Positions 43,557 to 50,108 of a stretch of 64,000 nt of DNA are shown one piece after another; position 1 is the first letter of the stretch; each line of letters opens with the position of its first letter. The notes under the pieces are model-generated. The model ran no database searches, was not told the DNA's origin, and saw nothing but the letters and a program-made list of their open reading frames with translations. Both the position numbers and the translations under genes were made by a program. Source of the DNA: an uncultured Desulfosoma sp. (GTDB lineage: Bacteria > Desulfobacterota > Syntrophobacteria > Syntrophobacterales > DSM-9756). Location: contig CALGPN010000002.1 in NCBI GenBank assembly GCA_937960435.1, positions 62,001 through 126,000 of the forward strand, in the 5' to 3' direction.

Positions 43557-45872
43557 ATGGCGACGATCACGTTAAAGATCAATGGCCAAGAAGTGCAGGT
43601 GGAAGAGGGGGCGACCATTCTCGATGCAGCGAAGAAGGCCGGGGTTTATATCCCCACGCTGTGTTACCATCCTTATCTGCCGCTGGAAGAAGCCTGCCGT
43701 ATTTGTGTCGTGGAAGACGTCCGCCGGGGCTGGTCCACCTTGGTGGCTGCCTGCGTTTTTCCGGCCCGCCAAGGGATGGTCATTGAAACGGATTCGGAAA
43801 AGGTTCAGGAATCGCGCAAGACCATCCTCGAACTCTTGTTGTCGGATCATCCCAATGCCTGCATGACCTGCCAGGCGACGGGGGATTGCGAACTGCAGGA
43901 CTTGGCTTACCGCTTCCGCGTCAAGGCCGACGCGTACCCGGGGGAACGGCACAAGCATCCGGTGGATTCGGATCCCAACCCCTATCTCCATATCGACATG
44001 AACAAGTGCGTCCTCTGTCGGCGGTGCATTCGAGCGTGCCACGATGTCCAAGGGGCGGACATTTGGACCAAGGTAGGTCGGGGTTTCGAACAGCGCATTT
44101 CCACGGCCTTCGAACTCCCGCTTCAGGAGGCCGGCTGTGAATTTTGCGGCCATTGCGCCGACTTTTGCCCGGTGGATGCCATCGGCTTTCGATCGGGCCG
44201 CTATGAAATGCGGGCATGGCAACTCCAAAAAGGCACGACCATCTGCCTCCAGTGCCCCATGGGCTGCGGCGCCGTCTATGACACCTATAAGGGCAAAGTG
44301 GTGACGGTCCACGGGGATTTCAAGGCGCCGTCCAACACGGGTGCTTTGTGTAAGGTGGGTCGGTTCAACTACAATTTCGTGAACACGCCGGACCGGCTGC
44401 AGACAGCCTACGTCCGAGACGGCTCAGGCGATCACGCCCCGACCACCGTGGATGCGGCGCTGGATACGGCCGCGGCGAAACTCGCCGAAATCGTGGAAAA
44501 ACACGGCGGTGCGGCGGTGGGCGTTTTGGCCGGCGGGATGCTCACCAACGAAGAATACTACCTGCTGCAGAAACTGGCCCGCGGTGCGCTCAAGACAAAC
44601 AATGTGGACAACGTGGCCGGGCCTTGGCAGTTGCCGCTCTATGAAGGCTTAAGCAGCAGCCTCGGCTGGGGGGCCATGACGAATCCTTTGGACGACATCG
44701 CTCTGGCCAAGAGCCTCCTGGTGCTGGGATCCAACACCTTGGAAAAACACGCCATCGCGGCCCTTCGAGCCCGAAAGGCCGTGCGGAACGGCGCGGTGAT
44801 GATTGTGGCGCATCCGGATCGGGTGGCGCTGACGAAGAACGCCGAAAAACACCTGGCCATCCAGCCGGGTTCCGAATCCAGCCTGCTGTGCGGCTTTCTC
44901 AAGGTGATCGTCTCGGAAAAGCTTTTTGACGCCGCCTTTGTGGAAAAACACACCCAGGAATTCGACAAGCTCGAACGAAGCCTGGAAAAAATCACCCTCA
45001 AGGATGTGGCCGAACGGACGGGCCTCACCGAAGAGGCTATCCAGGACGCCGCACGGCTCTACGCTTCCAAACGGCCGAGTTTCCTCATCTACGGTGCGGA
45101 CATGGCCCAGGAACCCGCCAACGAATCCCTGTACCGCATGGGGGCCGCCCTGCAGATGCTCTTGGGCAGTGTGGGTGTGCCCGGAGGCGGCTTTGCGGCC
45201 ATGGGGGTGAGCGGAAACGCCCAAGGGGCCGCGGATTTTGGGGCGTGGCCCAAGTATTTGCCCGGGTATCGAAGCGTCTCCCAGGCAGCTGCCCGAAAGA
45301 CCGTAAGCAACCTTTGGGGGGTGGAAGTGCCCGGTGAGGGCGGGTTGAGTTGGCCGCAGATGTTCGAAGCCATCGAAAAGGGAGAGCTGAAAGCCCTGTA
45401 TGTGGTCGGGGTGAATCCCTTTGAATTGGGGCTGCCGGAACGGGCGGTGGAAAGCGCTCTGGCGAAACTCCAACTGCTCGTCGTTCAGGATTGCTCGAAA
45501 ACCAAGGCGGCCGATTACGCCCATGTGGTGCTTCCCGGGGCCGCCTTCATGGAAAAGGACGGAACGGCCGTCAACTGCGAACGCCGCGTGCAGAAATTGA
45601 CCGCGGTCATGGCCCCTTTGGGGGATGCCCGGGCCGACTTCGACCTTATCCAAGGACTCCTTGGGCGGCTGAAGGCGGATCTCGCTCCGGCGGACCGCGC
45701 CCAAGCCTTTGACGAAGCCGTGCAGCTCATCAAAGACATGGGCCCCCTGCGCTACGCCGCTCTGGGTGAAAAAGGGCCGTGCTGGCCGATCCGGGAAGAC
45801 GGCTCGGGCACGGATCGGCTTCCCCTTTCCGAAGACAAACCCTCGCTGAAATTCTTCGCCGCCCGCCTCTAA
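43557..45872 (+). CDS. nuoG: NuoG-type large Fe-S subunit derived from formate dehydrogenase
   Basis: This 771-aa protein has an N-terminal 2Fe-2S domain (LCYHPYLPLEEACRICVV), a His/Cys-ligated 4Fe-4S (CQATGDCELQ), and two ferredoxin motifs (CVLCRRCIRACHD, CEFCGHCADFCPVD). A molybdopterin-oxidoreductase fold with its own 4Fe-4S follows (CLQCPMGCGAVYD, ALCKVGRFN). The middle follows formate dehydrogenase (NNVDNVAGPW, LGWGAMTNPL), but where that enzyme has Cys/Sec-His this protein has Trp-Gln, so formate oxidation is not expected. It is last in the operon, an unusual position. The ATG at 43557 lies nine bases after AGAGGG. Confidence 0.88.
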   Translation: MATITLKINGQEVQVEEGATILDAAKKAGVYIPTLCYHPYLPLEEACRICVVEDVRRGWSTLVAACVFPARQGMVIETDSEKVQESRKTILELLLSDHPNACMTCQATGDCELQDLAYRFRVKADAYPGERHKHPVDSDPNPYLHIDMNKCVLCRRCIRACHDVQGADIWTKVGRGFEQRISTAFELPLQEAGCEFCGHCADFCPVDAIGFRSGRYEMRAWQLQKGTTICLQCPMGCGAVYDTYKGKVVTVHGDFKAPSNTGALCKVGRFNYNFVNTPDRLQTAYVRDGSGDHAPTTVDAALDTAAAKLAEIVEKHGGAAVGVLAGGMLTNEEYYLLQKLARGALKTNNVDNVAGPWQLPLYEGLSSSLGWGAMTNPLDDIALAKSLLVLGSNTLEKHAIAALRARKAVRNGAVMIVAHPDRVALTKNAEKHLAIQPGSESSLLCGFLKVIVSEKLFDAAFVEKHTQEFDKLERSLEKITLKDVAERTGLTEEAIQDAARLYASKRPSFLIYGADMAQEPANESLYRMGAALQMLLGSVGVPGGGFAAMGVSGNAQGAADFGAWPKYLPGYRSVSQAAARKTVSNLWGVEVPGEGGLSWPQMFEAIEKGELKALYVVGVNPFELGLPERAVESALAKLQLLVVQDCSKTKAADYAHVVLPGAAFMEKDGTAVNCERRVQKLTAVMAPLGDARADFDLIQGLLGRLKADLAPADRAQAFDEAVQLIKDMGPLRYAALGEKGPCWPIREDGSGTDRLPLSEDKPSLKFFAARL

Positions 45873-45889
45873 AAACTAGGAAGACCTGC

Positions 45890-45914
45890 GGCCCTGTGCA
45901 TGCCGCACAGGGCC
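45890..45914 (+). terminator. Strong hairpin 18 bases after nuoG
   Basis: GGCCCTGTGC (45890-45899) and GCACAGGGCC (45905-45914) form a perfect 10-bp stem with a five-base loop. There is no T-run behind it, so it may act with Rho or as an mRNA 3' stabiliser. Confidence 0.5.
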
Positions 45915-45944
45915 CAATGGACGGTCGCCGGCAGGGCCCTTAAG

Positions 45945-45970
45945 CCGTCGGCGGGCAACGGCGCCGACGG
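45945..45970 (+). repeat. Second inverted repeat downstream of nuoG
   Basis: CCGTCGGCG (45945-45953) and CGCCGACGG (45962-45970) form a perfect 9-bp stem with an eight-base loop and no T-run. Confidence 0.4.
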
Positions 45971-46147
45971 ATCCCCAGAGCCCGGAAGCTTCACGCCTAT
46001 GTGAGAACGAGCGGACATCTTCGACCTTCCCACACGGATCCGGCCAACCGGACGGTCCACTCGCCGTCGGCGCGGATCTGCCTCCCCGTTGATTGTGTCC
46101 TCATCGCCGACTTCCTTTTTTTTCCACGAGATCACAAGGGATCCCCC

Positions 46148-46261
46148 ATGGAAATCCGGACGCACCTGACGGGTAAACGGCTGGACGAGAATGACTTGTG
46201 TGTTAACCTGTTGGAGAGAAAAAGCCCGCAATTTAAAATCAACGAGGAAGTGAGCTCTTGA
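46148..46261 (+). CDS. Possible short protein or gene remnant before the first HEPT gene
   Basis: A 37-codon frame starts at an ATG preceded by GGGA and ends 25 bases before the HEPT gene. The predicted peptide is polar and charged (MEIRTHLTGKRLDEND at the start) with no recognised domain. It could be a remnant of an inserted gene or chance; the AT-rich codon use matches the HEPT gene rather than the complex I genes. Confidence 0.2.
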   Translation: MEIRTHLTGKRLDENDLCVNLLERKSPQFKINEEVSS

Positions 46262-46286
46262 ATAAGGCACTTGGAGAGGCACCGCT

Positions 46287-46697
46287 ATGATCGCCCAAGA
46301 CATTCGACGGATTCAGCGTCTAGGTCATTTTAATAAGGCACTGAGTCAATTGACAAAATTTATTGATAAGGGAAAATTGAACGAACTCGAAAAACATGGG
46401 TTAATACAGGCTTTTGAGTATACCTATGAACTTTACTGGAACACTTTAAAGGATTATTTTGAAGGTCAAGGACAAACGAACATTCATGGCAGCAGAGACG
46501 CGATCCTCCTCGCTTGTCGGCGCGGCCTGATCGAAGATGGCGAGACCTGGATGGATATGATGAAAAGGAGAACCCTGACCAGCCACACCTACAACGAAGA
46601 TGTTGCCGAGCATATTGCCGGAAAAATTATCAACCTTTACTTCTCGGAGTTTCTAAGGCTGAAAACCAAAATGGAATCATTGAAAGAGGTGTTCTGA
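46287..46697 (+). CDS. HEPT-domain toxin-like protein (HI0074 family nucleotidyltransferase substrate-binding)
   Basis: This 136-aa all-helical protein belongs to the HI0074/HEPT group that pairs with minimal nucleotidyltransferases. Typical segments are LTKFIDKGKLNELEKHGLIQ, FEYTYELYWNTLKDYF, and RTLTSHTYNE, which contains the R-x4-H-x-Y motif found in HepT RNase toxins. The AT-rich codon use differs from flanking housekeeping genes and suggests transfer. The partner gene just downstream is internally deleted. Whether this copy is still toxic is unknown. Confidence 0.75.
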   Translation: MIAQDIRRIQRLGHFNKALSQLTKFIDKGKLNELEKHGLIQAFEYTYELYWNTLKDYFEGQGQTNIHGSRDAILLACRRGLIEDGETWMDMMKRRTLTSHTYNEDVAEHIAGKIINLYFSEFLRLKTKMESLKEVF

Positions 46698-46699
46698 CA

Positions 46700-46927
46700 T
46701 TGCGCCTCGGCTTGAAAGAACACTCCATCCGAAAAATTTGTGCTGTTCTTGCGCGCTATCCCCAAGTGGATCAAGCGATTTTATTGGGTGAGATCGATGA
46801 TTTGCTTTTGCCTTATACTTTCGATTTATCTATTTTTCACCAGATCCGCGACCCCGATGTTCTAGACCATATCCAACGCGTGGGCAAAGTGTTCTACGAG
46901 AAAGCTGCAGAAAAGACCTTAGGGTGA
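46700..46927 (+). pseudogene. MNT-type nucleotidyltransferase with the catalytic core deleted
   Basis: A 75-codon in-frame remnant starts with TTG two bases after the HEPT stop. It keeps the family N-terminus (GLKEHSIRKICAVLARYPQVDQAILLG) only up to the strand before the active site. It then jumps, at about 46787-46793, straight to the C-terminal part IDDLLLPYTFDLSIFHQI and DHIQRVGKVFYEKA. Intact members have roughly 35-40 more residues here, including the GSR-AKG and SDIDL metal-binding motifs. Without them it cannot transfer nucleotides. The frame is kept, so a shortened binding protein could still be made. The first segment is described from positions 46715-46790. Confidence 0.65.
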
Positions 46928-47416
46928 TCCCTAGCTTAGGCGTCTCACGGTGCCGCCATCCACCGATGGAGGAAGCGGCCTTGAGTTTAGGCCCGTGCGG
47001 CCTTTTTCGAGAATCCCAAGAGGAACCGAGAATAAAGGGTTCGTTTATTCCCCCCGGCAGCGGATGGGCCTTTGCTCATGGGGTACTGAGGCGTGATTCG
47101 GCCTGCGCCGCTCGTTAGGATTTTGAAATGACCGCCTCTAACCTTACGGTCTGAGATAGCATAGAGTGTCTTCAAATCATGGACCTTTTGTCCGAGCAAC
47201 GCGCTGACCTTCCCTCCATCGCAGTGGCAAAATGCCATAGAGCTTTGTGGACCTATGGGAAACTTTCAACCTCCTTCTAGGCTTGGACGGAGAAAAGCTC
47301 AAGGTGTAAAGTAAAAACTAGTGGACTTCTCTTTACTGCCGCGGGCCTCGGGCAAGGGGCGCACGGTCGCTCCATGCTTTTCCACCTCAAGGCTTTTTTC
47401 GGGCATGGAGGTTTAT
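46928..47416. other. Gap between the two HEPT/MNT modules
   Basis: This stretch holds direct-repeat copy 1 (46958-47070) and ~345 bases without a supported gene. A minus-strand frame at 46987-47238 gives a protein-like N-terminus but overlaps the repeat and is not recognised. A weak promoter-like TTGGAC (47283-47288), 18 bases, TAAAGT (47307-47312) precedes the second module. Confidence 0.5.
46958..47070 (+). repeat. Direct repeat, copy 1, flanking the second HEPT/MNT module
   Basis: A 113-base sequence recurs at 48235-48346 with about 90% identity by eye and one indel. It contains AGGCC/GGCCT (46989-46993, 46999-47003) followed by TTTT, a short terminator-like hairpin. The two copies are 1,277 bases apart and bracket the intact toxin-antitoxin pair. 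Confidence 0.8.
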
Positions 47417-47719
47417 ATGAGTCGGCAAGTGGATATTCCCAAAGACAAGATTGCCCATTTTTGCCGCCGCAACCATATCCGCTCTCTGTCGCTCTTCGGT
47501 TCGGCTTTGCATGGCGACCTTCGCCCGGATAGCGACATAGACATTCTGGTCGAGTTCAGTCCGGAGCACACCCCCGGCTTGCTTGGTATGGCGCGCCTTG
47601 AACGAGAATTATCGCTCCTGCTGGGGCGCCGGGTCGACCTGCGCACGCCTGAAGACTTGAGCCGCCGTTTTCGTAAACAAGTGCTCGAAGAAGCGGAGGT
47701 GTACTATGCGCAAGGGTGA
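47417..47719 (+). CDS. MNT-domain nucleotidyltransferase antitoxin (MntA-like)
   Basis: This 100-aa minimal nucleotidyltransferase has an intact active site: [25 protein letters not shown], where GS and the D-x-D pair bind nucleotide and metal. Proteins of this kind neutralise HEPT toxins by adding AMP to a tyrosine near the RNase motif. The ATG at 47417 follows GGAGG. It overlaps the HEPT gene by 14 bases, typical of these modules. GC content is nearer to the chromosome average than in the first module. Confidence 0.82.
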   Translation: MSRQVDIPKDKIAHFCRRNHIRSLSLFGSALHGDLRPDSDIDILVEFSPEHTPGLLGMARLERELSLLLGRRVDLRTPEDLSRRFRKQVLEEAEVYYAQG

Positions 47720-48044
47720 TGCCTTCCGCCTCCGGCACATGCTGGATGCGGCGTGTGAGGCGGTCTCATTCGCCCGAGGGAGGAGGCGTGCTGATCTCGA
47801 TCAAGACCGAATGCTGGTATTAGCGTTGGTTAAGGACATCGAAATCATCGGCGAGGCCGCTTGCCAAGTCTCGCCGGCAACCCGTGGTCAACTTCCACAT
47901 ATTCCGTGGGAAGACATCATCGGCATGCGCCATCGGCTGGTGCATGGCTATTTTGACATCAACCTCAACGTTCTCTGGAAGACCATTGAGGAAGACCTGC
48001 CACCGCTCATTGCACTGCTCGAGCGGGAGGTCGCTGAGAAGTGA
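47706..48044 (+). CDS. HEPT-domain RNase toxin (HepT-like, DUF86)
   Basis: This 112-aa helical protein has [14 protein letters not shown] and the R-x4-H-x-Y motif in [12 protein letters not shown], the RNase active site and tyrosine target of HepT toxins. It follows the MntA-like gene with a 14-base overlap. The pair is a probable type VII toxin-antitoxin system. Both genes lie between the direct repeats. Confidence 0.82.
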   Translation: MRKGDAFRLRHMLDAACEAVSFARGRRRADLDQDRMLVLALVKDIEIIGEAACQVSPATRGQLPHIPWEDIIGMRHRLVHGYFDINLNVLWKTIEEDLPPLIALLEREVAEK

Positions 48045-48234
48045 ACCTTCAAGGAGAAACTGTCCTTCGGCACCGGAGCACATTCCCGCACTACGGGATA
48101 AACGAGTCGTCGACTTGGCTTCCTGCTGGACAACATCTTCGTCATGAGTCTGAACAAAAGTCGCCCTGAAGTTACTAAGGAACGATCGGCCGCCTGCAAA
48201 GATCTCATCAGCTCAGGGGGTTGACCCTATCATG

Positions 48235-48346
48235 ATCCACCGATGGAGGAAGCGGCCTTGAGTTTAGGCCCGTGCGGCCTTTTTCGAGAATCCCAAGCGG
48301 AACTGAGAACAAAGGGTCCGTCTCATCCCCCGGCAGCGGATGGGCC
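48235..48346 (+). repeat. Direct repeat, copy 2
   Basis: This 112-base copy matches 46958-47070 from ATCCACCGATGG to GCGGATGGGCC with a handful of substitutions. The start of this copy also appears inverted at 48447-48462 (CTCAAGGCCGCCTCCT), giving possible terminal inverted repeats. Confidence 0.8.
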
Positions 48347-48365
48347 TGCGCGGCCGAGCGACAAA

Positions 48366-48399
48366 GGCCGGATGCGGGTTTTTCCGGCCTTGAGTTTTT
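48366..48399 (+). terminator. Terminator-like hairpin
   Basis: GGCCGG (48366-48371) and CCGGCC (48384-48389) pair, followed by TTGAGTTTTT. Stem length is modest and no gene ends just upstream, so the role is unclear. Confidence 0.35.
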
Positions 48400-48866
48400 C
48401 GACATGATCTTCTCGAATCCTCGGCTCGAGAAGCAGCTGCAGATGGCTCAAGGCCGCCTCCTTTTTGTCCGAATTATGGAAGAAACCATTCGCTGTGTCC
48501 TACGGGCAGGTCGAGAATGTCGGGGGCTCTTTTGGGGACGGACCACGCCCCCGAGAAGCCCTCTTGCAGCGCCGGATGCCCTGGTATTTCTCCAATATGA
48601 TAGAGAACCTTCCCGAAATTCGACCGGGCGGCGGGAGGCCGTATTGGAAAAAACTTCGGCGCCGGCCCCATGGATCCATCCTCGTGGGTTATCGGCCTCA
48701 CGGGGCCGATACTCCCAGAGTCTGGAACCCCCCGCTCTCGGAGAAGCTTTCAAGGAGCCTTGTCGCGGCTCGGCCGTGGGGCTTGTCTCTCGGGAAGGGG
48801 TTTGACAAAAAGGCGGCGGGGCACTAAGGAGCATCCCAAAAAGGGCCGTCTGAGGTTATCTTTGCC

Positions 48867-50015
48867 GTGCGAACCGAGCTGGATGAAAACACCCGAGCCT
48901 GGCTTCAGCTGAAGCTCACCCCGGCGCTGGGGAATGTTTCCCTGCTAAGGCTGTTGGAGCGTTTCGGCTCGCCCGAAGCCGTGTGCGCGGCCCGGGGAAA
49001 GGATGTGGCCTCGGTTCCGGGCCTGCGGCGCGAAGCCCAGGAAGCGCTCGCATCCAAGAGCACGATGCGCCCCGTGGATGACGAATGGCAGGCCCTGCGC
49101 GCCCACGGATGGGGACTCGTGTGCCTTGGAGATGCGGATTATCCAAACAACTTGAAAAACATCGCGGATCCGCCCGCGGTCCTGTACACAACAGGACCGC
49201 TGCAGCCGAGGGACCTGGTGGCCGTCGCGGTTGTGGGCTCCCGATCGGCGTCGCCCTTGGGCCTTGTTTTCACGGAACGGCTTTGCGCCGATCTGGCCCG
49301 CCGCGGCGTGACGGTGGTGAGCGGTTTCGCCTTGGGGATCGACAGCGCCGCCCATCGCGGGGCCGTCAAGGCCGGCGGGCGAACTCTGGCGGTTTTGGGC
49401 TGCGGCCTTGACGTCATTTATCCCCGGCCCAACGCAGACCTTCGAGCCGCCGTAATGGCGCATGGCGGCTTTTTGAGCGAATTTCCCTTGGGCACTCCGC
49501 CCTGTGCCGGCCATTTCCCCCAAAGAAACCGCATTATCAGCGGCTTGAGCCTGGGGGTCGTAGTGGTGGAAGCCACGGCCAAGAGCGGGTCGCTCATCAC
49601 AGCCCGCTATGCTTTGGAACAAGGCCGGGAGGTCTTCGCCGTCCCCGGAGCGGCCGGAAACATGCGAAGTCTCGGGCCCCACCTTCTGCTGCGTCAAGGG
49701 GCCGTCCTTGTGGAATGCGCCGACGATATCCTGGAGCACCTCAAACCCATGATCCGGCCTAGTGTCAAAGCGTCCGCCGCCGAGCCGCCTCCCTCGACAG
49801 GGCACGACGAACCCGAGAAAAGCCCCTCTGGCGAAAATCTTTCCCCGTTAGAAACGACCGTTTTGGGGCTTCTGGGATCGGAACCCGTCCATGCGGACCG
49901 GCTCTGCCGAGAAAGCGGGCTGGGGGCGGCTGCGGTCACGGCGGCTCTCATGGCCTTGGAAATCAAAGGCCTTGTGCGACAGCTGCCCGGCAAGTATTTT
50001 ATGCGCCTTTTGTGA
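48867..50015 (+). CDS. dprA: DNA-processing protein DprA/Smf
   Basis: This 382-aa protein loads RecA on incoming single-stranded DNA. An N-terminal helix-hairpin/SAM-like region (~1-80) precedes the Rossmann-like DprA core: AVVGSRSASPLG, SGFALGIDSAAHRGA, LAVLGCGLDVIYPRPN, FPQRNRIISGLS and EATAKSGSLITARYALEQGREVFAVPG (cited in part). A Pro-rich linker leads to a C-terminal winged helix (~320-382). The start is GTG 48867 after TGAGG. It begins 94 bases before topA, the common dprA-topA order. Presence does not prove natural competence. Confidence 0.92.
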   Translation: MRTELDENTRAWLQLKLTPALGNVSLLRLLERFGSPEAVCAARGKDVASVPGLRREAQEALASKSTMRPVDDEWQALRAHGWGLVCLGDADYPNNLKNIADPPAVLYTTGPLQPRDLVAVAVVGSRSASPLGLVFTERLCADLARRGVTVVSGFALGIDSAAHRGAVKAGGRTLAVLGCGLDVIYPRPNADLRAAVMAHGGFLSEFPLGTPPCAGHFPQRNRIISGLSLGVVVVEATAKSGSLITARYALEQGREVFAVPGAAGNMRSLGPHLLLRQGAVLVECADDILEHLKPMIRPSVKASAAEPPPSTGHDEPEKSPSGENLSPLETTVLGLLGSEPVHADRLCRESGLGAAAVTAALMALEIKGLVRQLPGKYFMRLL

Positions 50016-50108
50016 ACCAAAGAGGTAGCGGAACCGGCCGACGAATTCCTTTCAGGATTTTGCCGGAAATGCCGAATCAAAGAGTGATCGACAATTCACG
50101 GGGGAAGA

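Larger units (their letters stand above)
45873..46147. other. Hairpin-rich gap after the complex I operon
   Basis: No supported gene is visible. Two strong hairpins (45890-45914, 45945-45970) occur within 100 bases of the nuoG stop and probably end or stabilise the nuo transcript. The CCGTCGGCG core recurs near 46063-46072. Base composition turns AT-richer toward the toxin-antitoxin genes. Confidence 0.5.
48045..48866. other. 822-base accessory gap with repeats and no supported gene
   Basis: Several overlapping open frames exist on both strands but none has recognised sequence, and their codon patterns look like chance in GC-rich DNA. The region holds direct-repeat copy 2 (48235-48346), a possible inverted-repeat element (48245-48462) and a terminator-like hairpin (48366-48399). 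It probably represents decayed mobile or toxin-antitoxin flank. Confidence 0.5.

Noticed and set aside
43557..45872. nuoG as an active formate dehydrogenase
   Set aside because: The catalytic Cys/Sec position is Trp and no in-frame Sec TGA exists.
46987..47238. Minus-strand 83-codon frame between the toxin-antitoxin modules
   Set aside because: The N-terminal half looks protein-like, but it runs through the direct repeat, has no ribosome site and matches no family I know.
48045..48866. Several 60-180 codon frames on both strands
   Set aside because: They overlap each other in different frames, contain the repeat sequence and show no recognisable domains.
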